A stretch of DNA of 64,000 nucleotides from Ignavibacteriaceae bacterium (GTDB lineage Bacteria > Bacteroidota > Ignavibacteria > Ignavibacteriales > Ignavibacteriaceae): contig WBUK01000002.1 of the NCBI GenBank assembly GCA_008933765.1, forward strand, positions 124,001 to 188,000, written 5' to 3'. Numbering within the stretch: the stretch's first letter is position 1; the number at the start of each line of letters is the position of its first letter. Below the pieces are notes generated by a model that did no database searches, was not told the DNA's origin, and saw nothing but the letters and a program-made list of their open reading frames with translations. A program made the translations under genes and the position numbers. Below are positions 1 to 9,356 of the stretch, piece by piece.

Positions 1-2
1 AA

Positions 3-167
3 AAAAGTATGTTCGCCGCCCGGGCTATGCAACACATCTATTTCAGGGTTCTAAAAAACATCATTCGCGAGAAATACGATATTTACAATCGAAATGTTAA
101 TATCACAAAATTTGAAAAAGTTGGCATTTCGATCGGTGTCTGGGCAAAATATAGCTTAGTATATTGA
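3..167 (+). CDS. hpnD: C-terminal end of HpnD-like presqualene diphosphate synthase (partial)
   Basis: The frame is open from the left edge of the window and ends at a TGA that overlaps the TTG start of the next gene. About 54 residues remain, including MFAARAMQHIYFRVLKNII and a tail ending WAKYSLVY. This resembles the last helices of trans-isoprenyl (squalene/phytoene) synthases. The adjacent gene is a squalene-pathway FAD enzyme of the HpnE type, and hpnC-hpnD-hpnE is an established cluster making squalene from farnesyl diphosphate. The active-site aspartates lie outside the window, so the call rests on the tail and the neighbour. A phytoene synthase (crtB) cannot be excluded. Confidence 0.6.
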   Translation, partial: KSMFAARAMQHIYFRVLKNIIREKYDIYNRNVNITKFEKVGISIGVWAKYSLVY

Positions 168-1804
168 CCGAAAAGCACAAAATAGTTATTGCAGGTGCAG
201 GGTTAGCGGGTCTTGCAGCGGCAGTTAAGCTTTCTATAGCCGGGTTTCGGGTGGTTTTATTAGAAGCTTCACCCAAAGCCGGCGGCAGAGCACATTCTTT
301 CCCAATTACATTTCCAAATTTCCCCCAAAAAAAATTTATTGTTGATAACGGGCAGCATATTATGCTTTCGTGCTATGACCACACAATAGATTTTATTAAA
401 AGAATTGGTGCGTTTGATTTGCTTGATATTCAAAAGAAGATGTCGGTAATGTTGGTAGGGGCTGACAAAATAGCGTACGAATTAACCTCCCGTAATTTAC
501 CTTATCCTTTTGATAATTTAAGTGCAATCTTGGGCTATAAATACCTTTCGTTTTCTCAGCGGTTAAAGGCGATTAAATTTATTCAGCACTTAAAAAAAAC
601 GGATACAAATGCTTTGAGTGGGGGAAATATTAATGAACCTACCCTACAGCGCGATAGCGAGAGGCGAATCAGTAATTTTGGGAAAAACTTTAGCCCACAG
701 TACCCTTCGCTCTCTTCCCATAAAAGGGGCCAAATCAATAATTATGGGAAGAACCTTGCGCAAAAAAGCGTAAGAGAATGGTTGAACGAACATGCGCAAA
801 CCGAACAGCTTGCAAATGGGTTGTGGGACATCCTTTGTACCGGCGCAATGAACACGCCCGCAGAAAAAGCCTCGGCTTTTGTTTTTGCCCGGATTCTTAA
901 AGAGATTTTTCTTTCAGGGAAGGGGCGTTCAAATGTGGTTATTCCAAAAGTTGGGCTTTCACAACTTTTTGTTGAACCTGCTTTAGAATTTATACGGAAT
1001 AATGGGGGAGAAATTGTTTTCAGTTGCCCTGTAGAATCGGTTGAAATAGAAAATTCAACTCTAAAAAGAATATTCGCAAGGGGATTGAAAATTACGGATG
1101 CCTCTGCAGTAATTTTTGCCTTACCACACCACGCCCTAAAGAAGATTAAAGGAATGGAAAATATTTTGGATGGTAATGGCGCTGCGCCTTCTCCCTATGT
1201 TACCTTAGAACAAACGCTTAACGGCGTTTCAAAGAGTGGTGACGATTTGGCATGCAGTAGTGGCGTAACGCATTCGCCTGATGTTCTTGCTGAACAAGTG
1301 CTCAAGAGCGTGCCGGGCAGTGGGAATGTTGTGAGTGGGGAAATAACTGAGGAAATGGAGTATTCTTCCATAACAACTTTTCACATAAGATTGCGTGAAA
1401 ACCCTTTGAAGAGAGAGTTTGTTGCATTAATAAACTCGCCTGTGCAGTGGGTTTTTAATCATGGCGAATATATAACAACTGTAACCAGTACTTCTGACGA
1501 ATGGGACAGCCTTCCGGAAGAAAAAATCTTTGAAATTGTGGAGAAAGAATTAGAAAAGTTTCTGAGTATTACCGCAGAAAATATCATTTCCCATAGAATA
1601 ATTAAAGAAAAAAGAGCAACTTTTGTGTGCGGGGGGTCTAATTTAGCACTCAGGAGACCCTCAGAAACAGCCGTTAAAGGGGTTTATTTGGCAGGGGACT
1701 GGACAGAAACCGGCTTCCCCGGAACAATTGAAGGAGCCGTCAAAAGTGGGCACACAGCAGCCGGCTTGGTGATTTCTGAGATACAAGAAAGTTTTCCGGG
1801 TTAA
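164..1804 (+). CDS. hpnE: Hydroxysqualene dehydroxylase HpnE-like FAD amine oxidase
   Basis: 546-residue FAD-dependent oxidoreductase. In the HpnC/D/E route it would reduce hydroxysqualene to squalene, feeding hopanoid synthesis. The N-terminal dinucleotide-binding motif GAGLAG is at residues 11-16, followed by the LLEAS and GGRA motifs. The C-terminal FAD motif reads GVYLAGDWTETGFPGTIEGA. The TTG start overlaps the stop of the upstream synthase gene (translational coupling), and no earlier in-frame start exists. The usual family length is about 430-450 residues. The excess lies in two hydrophilic stretches at about residues 148-205 and 335-400, each an imperfect internal duplication (see repeats at 667-798 and 1190-1357). 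Both start and end in frame, so the protein is probably still made. A related carotenoid desaturase-type enzyme is the alternative. Confidence 0.8.
   Translation: MTEKHKIVIAGAGLAGLAAAVKLSIAGFRVVLLEASPKAGGRAHSFPITFPNFPQKKFIVDNGQHIMLSCYDHTIDFIKRIGAFDLLDIQKKMSVMLVGADKIAYELTSRNLPYPFDNLSAILGYKYLSFSQRLKAIKFIQHLKKTDTNALSGGNINEPTLQRDSERRISNFGKNFSPQYPSLSSHKRGQINNYGKNLAQKSVREWLNEHAQTEQLANGLWDILCTGAMNTPAEKASAFVFARILKEIFLSGKGRSNVVIPKVGLSQLFVEPALEFIRNNGGEIVFSCPVESVEIENSTLKRIFARGLKITDASAVIFALPHHALKKIKGMENILDGNGAAPSPYVTLEQTLNGVSKSGDDLACSSGVTHSPDVLAEQVLKSVPGSGNVVSGEITEEMEYSSITTFHIRLRENPLKREFVALINSPVQWVFNHGEYITTVTSTSDEWDSLPEEKIFEIVEKELEKFLSITAENIISHRIIKEKRATFVCGGSNLALRRPSETAVKGVYLAGDWTETGFPGTIEGAVKSGHTAAGLVISEIQESFPG
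667..798 (+). repeat. In-frame 66-bp imperfect duplication inside hpnE
   Basis: The stretch from 667 (aatcagtaattttgggaa) recurs at 733 (aatcaataattatgggaa), an offset of exactly 66 bp or 22 codons. In protein the pair reads ISNFGKNF and INNYGKNL. It makes up most of the first extra loop of HpnE, just before the conserved segment VREWLNEH. The right boundary is approximate because similarity fades. Confidence 0.6.
1190..1357 (+). repeat. In-frame 84-bp imperfect duplication inside hpnE
   Basis: Codons from 1190 encode SPYVTLEQTLNGVSKSG and codons from 1274 encode SPDVLAEQVLKSVPGSG. The offset is 84 bp (28 codons), with S, P, V, E, Q, L, V, S and G conserved in register. This forms the second extra loop of HpnE. 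The copies have diverged considerably, so the duplication is not recent. Confidence 0.6.
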
Positions 1805-1835
1805 GTAAAAATTAAACGGTTTCCGTTAATTTTAC
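1805..1835. terminator. Palindromic terminator between convergent hpnE and polA
   Basis: Begins directly after the hpnE stop. An AT-rich arm ending ACGG (1805-1819) is separated by TTT from the arm starting CCGT (1823-1835). The arms are complementary except for two one-base bulges, and both flanks are A/T rich. The hairpin could serve both convergent genes, which are only 40 bp apart. Confidence 0.55.
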
Positions 1836-1844
1836 CTGACTGTA

Positions 1845-4625
1845 TTAATGCGCTTCCAGCCAATTGGGCCCATAACCCGAATCAACCACCACGGGCACAT
1901 TCAACGGAAGAGCGGTTTCCATCAGGTTTTTAATTAACGGGGTAACCACTTCAAGTTCATTTTTAGGGGTATCAAACAGAAGCTCATCGTGAACCTGCAG
2001 AATCATTTTAGTTTTGTAGTTTCCGCTGTGCAGTGCTCTGTGCACATTAATCATCGCAATTTTAATCATATCGGCAGCAGTTCCCTGAATGGGCATGTTG
2101 ATCGCAACCCGCTCTTCAAACTGCTTAACCGCAAAATTTTTACTGTTAATATTCGGAAGGTATCTTCTTCTACCCATCAGCGTTTCAGCATAACCTTTTG
2201 TCCGTGCATTTTCTATTGAACCATCAACAAACTCTTTCACCCGTTTGAAAGTGTTGAAATAAGTTTCGATAATCTCTTTCGCGTGGTTTTGCGTAATTCC
2301 AAGCCGGTTCTTCAGTCCGAAAGCGCCAATTCCGTATAAAATTCCAAAATTTACTTCTTTAGCCTTACGGCGCATATCGGGTGTAACTTCACCGGGATCG
2401 ACCATGAAAACCAAAGCTGCGGTGCTCCGGTGAATATCCTCTCCATTCAGGAAAGCGCGTGTAAGAAATTCATCTCCGCAGATCGAAGCCATAATTCTAA
2501 GTTCAATTTGTGAGTAGTCAAGACTTAAAATCACATTTTCAGAAGTGGAGCCAACAAAGGCTTTTCTTATCTCTTTTCCCAGCTCCGTTCTTATCGGAAT
2601 GTTTTGCAGATTGGGGTCGTTGGAGGAAAGCCTGCCGGTTGAAACCACCGTTTGATTAAATGAAGTGTGAACCTTTCCGGTTGCCGGTTCGATAAGAGTG
2701 GGAAGTGCATCTGCATAAGTTGATTTCAGTTTTGAAAGCTGCCTGAAAGTGAGAATAAGTTCGATTATTTCGTGTTCCCCCCTCAGTGATTCAAGGGTCT
2801 GTGCATTAGTTGAAAACCCCGTTTTAGTTTTTTTCCCGGTTGTCAGGTTAAGTTTATCGAAAAGAATCCGTTGCATTTGTTGCGGTGAATTAATATTGAA
2901 CTCTTCACCGGCGACTTTATAAATTTCGCGGGCGGTTTCCATCATCATTAAGTCAAGGTCTTCCGAAAGTTGTTTCAGCATCATGCTGTCGATCTTCACA
3001 CCATTGCGTTCAATATCTTCCAACACTTCAACTAACGGAAACTCAACTTTGAAAGCAAGTTCTTCCAAATTTTCTTCGGCGATTTTCTTTTTTAATTTGT
3101 TATAAAGCCGGAAAGTAATATCGGAATCTTCGCAGGCGTAGTTTGTAAGAGCAGAAAGCTCAACATCAAATATGTGTGAAGGGTCTTTTTTCTCACCAAT
3201 AATCGAAGAAATGGGAATGGTTTTATATCCGAGCCATTTTTCTGCGAGATCATCCATACCATGCTTTTGGTCGGGGTCAATTAAGTAGGAAGCCACCATT
3301 GTGTCAAAATAAAAACCTTTAACCTCAATACCGGCAGAACGAAGTATTGCGATATCGTACTTACCGTTTTGGCAAATTTTCTTAATCCCGGTGTTGGCAA
3401 AAACCGGCGTAAAAATCCTTTTGAACTCCGCAAGCGGCAGCCTTTCCGATGGAGGTGGTGCAAACATATCCTGCTGAAGGTCTTCCGGTTCAATAGCAAC
3501 AAAAAACGCCTGTCGTTCCTTAACCGCAAAAGAAACGCCTGCAATTTTGGCTCTGAAGATGTTTAGTGAATCCGTTTCTGTATCGAAGACAAATTCACTG
3601 CTGCCGTTAAGTATCTCCGCAACCCTTTCCGCTTCTTTGGTAGTTGTTACTAAGATATAATCAACCTCAATGGGATCAAATTGCTTTTGAGTGTTAGTTT
3701 CATCCTCTTGTTTTGGCGCAGCTGCAAACTCACCCGGGTCATCCGGAGTATAGCCAAAGTAACGACAAACTTTCGCCCAAAGAGTCTTTTGTTCCAACTC
3801 CTTAAAAAGTGCCCGGAGCCGTTCGAAATCAACATCGCCTATTGTTGCCTTATCGGGATCGAATGTTAGATCAACGAATCTGTCGATCGTAGCTAACTCT
3901 TTAGATATAAAAGCGTTATCCTTGTTCTCTTCAAGTTTCGTACGCACAGAATTTGAGGCAACTTCCTCTAAGTTATCATAAAGGTTTTCTATAGTTGCAA
4001 ACTTCTGAATCAGTGGCACTGCGGTTTTTTCGCCAACCCCTTTCACACCGGGTATGTTATCGCTTGAATCACCAACAAGGGCAAGGTAATCGATCATCCT
4101 GTAGGGGGGGAAGCCCAGTCTTTCTTCAGCTTTTTCGGGATCGTAAACTTCGAAATCCTCACCTCGGTTGCCGGGTCTGACTAACAAAGATTTTTCAGTC
4201 ACTAACTGGAAATAGTCTTTATCCGGTGAAACCATATAGACCAAGTAATTGTCTTCTTCGGCAATCCTCGCAACAGTTCCGACAATATCATCTGCTTCAA
4301 TTTTTGGAATCATCAGTACAGGAATAGACAGAGCGTCAAGAATTTCCCGTATTCTGCTGATTTGCGGCACCAAATCTTCCGGCATTTCTTCACGGTGCGC
4401 TTTATATTGTTCAAATTTTTCGGCTCTTAAAGTTTTCTCTTTCGAATCATAAGCAACAATAATTGAATCGGGCTTAATCTCTTCCAAATACCTAAAAAGC
4501 TGATTGAAAAAGCCAAAAATTGCCGAAGTCGGTTCTCCGGATTTAGTTTTAAGGGGGCGGGCAATAAAGGCGAAATATGCTTTATATGCAATCGCCATTG
4601 CATCTATCAAAATAATTTTTTTCAT
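1845..4625 (-). CDS. polA: DNA polymerase I with intact proofreading domain
   Basis: 926 residues, normal for bacterial Pol I; fills gaps and removes RNA primers in replication and repair. The N-terminal 5' nuclease shows DAMAIAYKAYFAF at the start, DKDYFQLVT, and GDSSDNIPGVKGVGEKTA (helix-hairpin-helix). The central 3'-5' exonuclease keeps its DEDDy residues: FDTETDSL, QNGKYDIA and YACEDSDITFRL, so proofreading is expected, unlike Taq-type enzymes. The polymerase domain has motif A (DYSQIELRI), motif B (RRKAKEVNFGILYG, phenylalanine at the discriminator position) and motif C (QVHDELLFD). Its ATG overlaps the stop of the upstream APC permease gene as ATGA, so the two are probably cotranscribed. 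Confidence 0.97.
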   Translation of the reverse strand: MKKIILIDAMAIAYKAYFAFIARPLKTKSGEPTSAIFGFFNQLFRYLEEIKPDSIIVAYDSKEKTLRAEKFEQYKAHREEMPEDLVPQISRIREILDALSIPVLMIPKIEADDIVGTVARIAEEDNYLVYMVSPDKDYFQLVTEKSLLVRPGNRGEDFEVYDPEKAEERLGFPPYRMIDYLALVGDSSDNIPGVKGVGEKTAVPLIQKFATIENLYDNLEEVASNSVRTKLEENKDNAFISKELATIDRFVDLTFDPDKATIGDVDFERLRALFKELEQKTLWAKVCRYFGYTPDDPGEFAAAPKQEDETNTQKQFDPIEVDYILVTTTKEAERVAEILNGSSEFVFDTETDSLNIFRAKIAGVSFAVKERQAFFVAIEPEDLQQDMFAPPPSERLPLAEFKRIFTPVFANTGIKKICQNGKYDIAILRSAGIEVKGFYFDTMVASYLIDPDQKHGMDDLAEKWLGYKTIPISSIIGEKKDPSHIFDVELSALTNYACEDSDITFRLYNKLKKKIAEENLEELAFKVEFPLVEVLEDIERNGVKIDSMMLKQLSEDLDLMMMETAREIYKVAGEEFNINSPQQMQRILFDKLNLTTGKKTKTGFSTNAQTLESLRGEHEIIELILTFRQLSKLKSTYADALPTLIEPATGKVHTSFNQTVVSTGRLSSNDPNLQNIPIRTELGKEIRKAFVGSTSENVILSLDYSQIELRIMASICGDEFLTRAFLNGEDIHRSTAALVFMVDPGEVTPDMRRKAKEVNFGILYGIGAFGLKNRLGITQNHAKEIIETYFNTFKRVKEFVDGSIENARTKGYAETLMGRRRYLPNINSKNFAVKQFEERVAINMPIQGTAADMIKIAMINVHRALHSGNYKTKMILQVHDELLFDTPKNELEVVTPLIKNLMETALPLNVPVVVDSGYGPNWLEAH

Positions 4626-6055
4626 ATCTCTTCAGTGCTGCTACCTGCACTCTCTTTTTTCTTTTTATATTGAAAATAGTAATAAAACGGAATTCCCACT
4701 AAAATTAACATCAACCCCATCATCGCGTCTTGTGTGTCAGAAATTAAACTGTTTACTAAAAACAAAAAGGAAAAAATCACAAAAATTGCCGGCAGCCACG
4801 GGTAGCCCCATACTTTATAGGGGCGGTGAGTATCGGGCATTTTCTTCCTGAGGACAAAAACACCGGCAGCACCCAACATATAAAACAACCAAGCCGCAAA
4901 AATTACATAATCGCTGATAGTATCAAATGACCCCGAAAGAACAAGTATCGCAGACCAAATACCCTGAACCAACAACGAAACATGCGGTGTCGAAAATTTG
5001 GGATGAACCCGCCCTAAAATACCGAAAAACATCCCCTGACGCGACATTGCAAACTGCACCCGGGCTGTGGAAAGTATGCTCCCGTTAAGCGCACCAAAGG
5101 TTGAGATTATCACTGCAATCGATATAATTGAACCACCCTCGATACCAAAAATCTTTTCGGCTGCACTTCTTGCCACAAGATCAGAGTGCCGCATCTCTTC
5201 AACGGGGAGCACATACAGGAAAGCAAGGTTAATAAACACATAAACAGCGATAACTATCAAAGTGCCGTATATCAACGAAAGAGGGATGTTTCTTTTAGGG
5301 TTTTTAACTTCTCCGCTTACAAATGTAACATTGTTCCAGCCGTCGTATGCCCAAAAAGCTCCTGAGAGAGCCAAGCCAATTATCGCAACAACATTTGTAA
5401 CCCCATGGGTTTCTAAAGAAAATCCATTGGTGAAATTGGCACTTGTACCACTTCCCAAAATAAAAATCAGCGCTGAAAGCAACAAAATAGACCCAATTTT
5501 CACAAATGTAACAATCGTTTGAACGATACCGCCAAAGAAAACACCAATATAGTTCACACCCGTCAGAAAAAGAGTAACAAGAATTGCGATTGCTTTCGTA
5601 CCAAACTCTTCAAACGGATTTATCATCCCCACAAAGGGCATGTAAACCTGCAGGTGCGCCCACGACTCAGGCAAGCCCCCAATGTGTAAATATGAATTTA
5701 GGTATTCCGCAAAAACATAGGCAATTGCAGCCTGACTGCCCGTTTGGATAACGGAAAGAATCGACCAGCCGTACATGTAAGCGGTAAAATCGCCGTACAT
5801 TTCTTTGAAGTAGATATACTGCCCGCCTGTGGCGTCGATCATACCGGCAATCTCAGCGTTAACAAGCGCTCCGATCAGAGTTATTAAACCGGCAGCTATC
5901 CAGACAATTAGAAGAAGTTCCGGTGACATTAGCTGATCGGCCATTGTGGCAGGCTTGCGGAAAATGCCCGAGCCTATCATCGACCCTGCAACGATCATCG
6001 TAGCGCCGGTAAGTGTAAGTTTCCGTAAAAGTTCGCCTTTGTTGCTATTTTTCAT
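4622..6055 (-). CDS. APC-superfamily amino acid permease
   Basis: 477-residue, very hydrophobic protein with about 12 membrane segments. TM1 carries the broken-helix signature MIVAGSMIGSGIFRKPA typical of APC transporters of the LAT/serine-threonine exchanger type. SGAFWAYDGWNNVTFVSGE matches the conserved TM6 region of this subgroup. The C-terminus is a short charged tail. It probably moves amino acids across the inner membrane; the substrate cannot be read from sequence. It is the promoter-proximal gene of a two-gene unit with polA and is divergent from the DAACS symporter, sharing a 140-bp AT-rich promoter region. Confidence 0.88.
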   Translation of the reverse strand: MKNSNKGELLRKLTLTGATMIVAGSMIGSGIFRKPATMADQLMSPELLLIVWIAAGLITLIGALVNAEIAGMIDATGGQYIYFKEMYGDFTAYMYGWSILSVIQTGSQAAIAYVFAEYLNSYLHIGGLPESWAHLQVYMPFVGMINPFEEFGTKAIAILVTLFLTGVNYIGVFFGGIVQTIVTFVKIGSILLLSALIFILGSGTSANFTNGFSLETHGVTNVVAIIGLALSGAFWAYDGWNNVTFVSGEVKNPKRNIPLSLIYGTLIVIAVYVFINLAFLYVLPVEEMRHSDLVARSAAEKIFGIEGGSIISIAVIISTFGALNGSILSTARVQFAMSRQGMFFGILGRVHPKFSTPHVSLLVQGIWSAILVLSGSFDTISDYVIFAAWLFYMLGAAGVFVLRKKMPDTHRPYKVWGYPWLPAIFVIFSFLFLVNSLISDTQDAMMGLMLILVGIPFYYYFQYKKKKESAGSSTEEI

Positions 6056-6195
6056 CTGATTTTTGGGAGAATTGGTGAAAATTGTTCAAATTATCTCGCT
6101 AAAAGTTAATTTTCTTAAATTTAGTGGTTTTAAGTTTCAATAATAGTGATTATTTTTGTTTTTTAAAGAATTAACTCTGAAAAAAAATCGAAATA

Positions 6196-7725
6196 ATGAA
6201 GAAAAAACTACCGGCTCTCCACACACAAATCTTAATCGCTCTTCTGCTTGGTGCGCTCTTCGGGGCATTTTTTAATGTTGATGAAGACGCTTTCGTAGTC
6301 TCCTTTACCACAGGAAAAGAGAAAAATAAGGTCGAAATAACTGACTGGAAAGAAGCCATTCTGTTAAAATTTGCACCGGGTTCGGTTGCTGCTGATACAT
6401 CCAAATTTGCAATCCATGAAAAACCGAAGCTGATTAACAAATTTAAGCAGTTAAAAAAAGAAGGCAACAACCTAAATTTAGTTGTAATTAATAAAGGGGG
6501 AAAAAGCCAAAGTTTTGAATCGCTTAATTTTCTAAGAAACCCAATTACCCCTGCAACCTGGATAAAATGGTTAGGTGATATTTTTATCAGGTTGCTTAAT
6601 TTAGTGGCAATCCCTTTAGTTCTCGCCAGCTTAATTGCGGGTGCTGCAAGCTTGGGAGACATCAGAAAGTTCGCACGGATTGGCACAAAAACACTTTCGT
6701 ACTATATAGCTACCACCGCTTTTGCCGTTACAATCGGATTAGTTCTGGCGAACATTATCCGTCCCGGCGAACAAATGAACCCGGTAACCAAAGAAAACCT
6801 TCTGCAAACCTACGCAGGCGATACACAGGAGAAAATCAGTTCTGATGTTGAGTTTGACGGCATCAAAATGATTGTGGAAATGATCCCCCGAAATCCTTTT
6901 GCCGCAATGTCACAAGGGGAAATGTTGCAAATTGTCTTTTTCGCTGTATTTTTTGGAATGGTTCTTACATTTATCGATAAGGATAAGTCGAAGGTATTGC
7001 TGAATTTTTTCGATTCTATCAGCGACGCGATGATAAAAATGATAGATATTATCATGAAATTTGCTCCGGTCGGTGTTTTCGCACTTATTGCTGCAACCGT
7101 CGCTGAGTTTGGTTTCAGCATTTTAGAAACCTTGATTTGGTATGCCATAACAGTGCTGCTTGGTTTGTTTCTGCACACTGTGGGAACATATTCAATGCTG
7201 ATTAAAATCTTCACAAAGTTTAATATACGGAAGTTTTTCCGGGGCATACGGCCGGTTATGCTGGTTGGTTTCAGCACGAGTTCTTCTGCGGCGACACTTC
7301 CTGTTAATATGGAGTGTTGTCAGGAGAAACTTGGTGTTTCAAAATCGATTACAAGTTTTGTTCTGCCGCTTGGCGCAACAATAAATATGGACGGAACCGC
7401 ACTTTACCAGGGGGTTGCAACTGTTTTTATTGCACAGGTTTACGGGATGGATTTAACTATTGCGCAGCAAATTACTGTTGTTTTTATGGCAGTGCTTGCC
7501 TCAATCGGAACTGCACCGGTGCCTGGCGTGGGCATTATCATGCTGATTATAATTCTTAAATCAGTGGGGGTACCGGAGCAGGGAATTGCGCTTATCCTTG
7601 GTATTGACCGGATTTTGGATATGAGCAGAACAATCACCAATGTTACCGGCGACGCTTCAGCAGCGGTGATCATTGCTAATAGTGAAAAAGAATTAACCGA
7701 AACAAACTCAGGAGTTACAGAGTAG
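6196..7725 (+). CDS. Dicarboxylate/amino acid:cation symporter (DAACS/SLC1 family)
   Basis: 509-residue secondary transporter, importing glutamate, aspartate or C4-dicarboxylates with sodium or protons. Hallmarks are the serine-rich re-entrant loop STSSSAATLP, the NMDGTA motif of TM7 and the TM8 region DRILDMSRTITNVTGDASAA. A non-hydrophobic stretch at about residues 36-112 follows TM1 and is longer than in GltP/DctA, where the TM1-TM2 connection is short. It probably forms an extracytoplasmic loop. The gene is followed one base later by the NSS transporter gene, implying a shared transcript. Aspartate-versus-dicarboxylate preference is undetermined. Confidence 0.9.
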   Translation: MKKKLPALHTQILIALLLGALFGAFFNVDEDAFVVSFTTGKEKNKVEITDWKEAILLKFAPGSVAADTSKFAIHEKPKLINKFKQLKKEGNNLNLVVINKGGKSQSFESLNFLRNPITPATWIKWLGDIFIRLLNLVAIPLVLASLIAGAASLGDIRKFARIGTKTLSYYIATTAFAVTIGLVLANIIRPGEQMNPVTKENLLQTYAGDTQEKISSDVEFDGIKMIVEMIPRNPFAAMSQGEMLQIVFFAVFFGMVLTFIDKDKSKVLLNFFDSISDAMIKMIDIIMKFAPVGVFALIAATVAEFGFSILETLIWYAITVLLGLFLHTVGTYSMLIKIFTKFNIRKFFRGIRPVMLVGFSTSSSAATLPVNMECCQEKLGVSKSITSFVLPLGATINMDGTALYQGVATVFIAQVYGMDLTIAQQITVVFMAVLASIGTAPVPGVGIIMLIIILKSVGVPEQGIALILGIDRILDMSRTITNVTGDASAAVIIANSEKELTETNSGVTE

Positions 7726-7726
7726 A

Positions 7727-9355
7727 ATGAGTGGTACTGACGAAAGATGGGCATCGAGAATCGGCTTAATCCTTGCAGTTGCAGGGAACGCCGTGGGACT
7801 CGGCAATTTTTTAAGATTTCCGGCACAGGCAATCAATAACGGAGGTGGGGCGTTTATTATCCCTTACCTTGTTTCGCTTGTTGTGATGGGCATCCCGCTG
7901 CTGTGGGTTGAGTGGTCAATTGGCAGGCACGGCGGGCAATATGGGTATCACTCAACTCCGGGGCTGTTACAGGCGCTTGGAAAGGCGAAAATCCTGAAAT
8001 ATTTTGGTATCTTCGGTATTTTCACTAACTTGGTGGTGGCTGCTTATTATTGTTATATAGAATCGTGGACTTTGGCATATACATTTTTTTCATTGTTTGA
8101 TGTCTTCAACGGTATGCCAAAAGAGGAAGTAATTAACTATTTTAAATCATATTTAGGAAGTGGCAGCGGATTCTTTAACATTTCACCGATGGCTATTTTC
8201 TTCTTCTTAATTACTCTCGGGTTAAACCTATGGGTACTTTCAAGAGGAATCAGCGCAGGAATCGAAAAAGCGGGAAAAATTTTAATGCCGATGCTCATTT
8301 TATTCGGTATCTTTCTGGCGATAAGAACTTTAACTATCGATAAAGGGGAAGATGGTGCGATTGAAAACGCAATTGCGGGTTTGAATTTCCTCTGGACACC
8401 GCAGTTTGACTCCTTAGCCAATCCAAAGGTGTGGCTTGCAGCCGCCGGGCAGGTCTTTTTCACGCTTTCGGTGGGGATGGGGTCGATCCACTGTTATGCC
8501 GCATATTTGCGTAAGAACGACGATATTGCCCTTAATGCGGTTACCGCCGGCTTTATGAACGAGTTTGTTGAAGTGGTGCTCGGTGGCTCAATCGTGATAC
8601 CAATTGCGGTGGCTTATTTGGGGTTAGCTTCACTTTCTGCCTTTAGTGGTTTTGGGATGTCTTTTATGACACTTCCGGTCCTGTTTGAAAAGTGGGATCC
8701 TTTCCTTTCAGCGCTTGGTGGTGTAACCTGGTTTGGTTTGCTCTTCTTCGCCGGAATAACAAGCTCGATCGCCATGGGGCAGCCGGTAATGGCTTTCCTG
8801 CAGGATTCTTTCAAGTTTACGAGGAAAAAATCAACCATTGCGTTCGGGGTAGCTGTTTTTCTGTTGGCTTTACCCACAATTATTTTATATGATCACGGGG
8901 CTTTTGATGAATATGATTTCTGGGTGGGGACTTTCTCCCTTGTTGTTTTTGCTCTTGTTGAATCGGTTATCTTTTTGTGGATTTTTGGGATAGATAAAGC
9001 CTGGATTGAAATTAACAAGGGTGCGGATATCAAAATACCGATTGTTTTCAAGTATGTATTAAAATATATAACACCAACATTTATTATAGCGGTGTTTGTT
9101 GGTTCGCTGATTCAACCCACCGGGGGTGAGTGGTCAGCGGCATTTTCGAGCTTATTCAGCGGCGGAGGTTGGCCCCTTGATCCGAGTAGTGTGCTTGGCT
9201 CACTTCTCCATCTTGGGGAAACAAATCCGGATAAAATATTAGTTACCGACCTAACCCGGCTTCTCTTGTTGTCGGTTTTTGTTGTAATTGGATTATTTAT
9301 CCGGTATGCATGGAAGATAAAACTGAATAAAGAACCAAAAACCGAGGAGGCATAA
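7727..9355 (+). CDS. Sodium-dependent NSS/SNF-family amino acid transporter (MetP-like)
   Basis: 542-residue sodium symporter of the LeuT fold. TM1 contains the family signature GNAVGLGNFLRFP with the unwound glycine region, followed by GGGAFIIPYLV and WVEWSIGRHGG. About 12 hydrophobic segments can be counted. It starts one base after the stop of the DAACS gene. The gene immediately downstream encodes a 41-residue single-span protein of the methionine/alanine importer small-subunit type. That arrangement is characterised for Corynebacterium MetPS, so methionine or alanine uptake is a reasonable guess rather than a demonstrated substrate. Confidence 0.9.
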   Translation: MSGTDERWASRIGLILAVAGNAVGLGNFLRFPAQAINNGGGAFIIPYLVSLVVMGIPLLWVEWSIGRHGGQYGYHSTPGLLQALGKAKILKYFGIFGIFTNLVVAAYYCYIESWTLAYTFFSLFDVFNGMPKEEVINYFKSYLGSGSGFFNISPMAIFFFLITLGLNLWVLSRGISAGIEKAGKILMPMLILFGIFLAIRTLTIDKGEDGAIENAIAGLNFLWTPQFDSLANPKVWLAAAGQVFFTLSVGMGSIHCYAAYLRKNDDIALNAVTAGFMNEFVEVVLGGSIVIPIAVAYLGLASLSAFSGFGMSFMTLPVLFEKWDPFLSALGGVTWFGLLFFAGITSSIAMGQPVMAFLQDSFKFTRKKSTIAFGVAVFLLALPTIILYDHGAFDEYDFWVGTFSLVVFALVESVIFLWIFGIDKAWIEINKGADIKIPIVFKYVLKYITPTFIIAVFVGSLIQPTGGEWSAAFSSLFSGGGWPLDPSSVLGSLLHLGETNPDKILVTDLTRLLLLSVFVVIGLFIRYAWKIKLNKEPKTEEA

Positions 9356-9356
9356 A

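Noticed and set aside
600-1365. HpnE insertions considered as a mobile element or a frameshifted pseudogene
   Set aside because: The frame stays open, conserved motifs resume on both sides, and there are no terminal inverted repeats or transposase; internal duplication explains them better.
6171-6686. 171-codon open frame opposite the DAACS symporter start
   Set aside because: The composition mirrors a membrane protein read backwards; the sense gene has clear SLC1 motifs.
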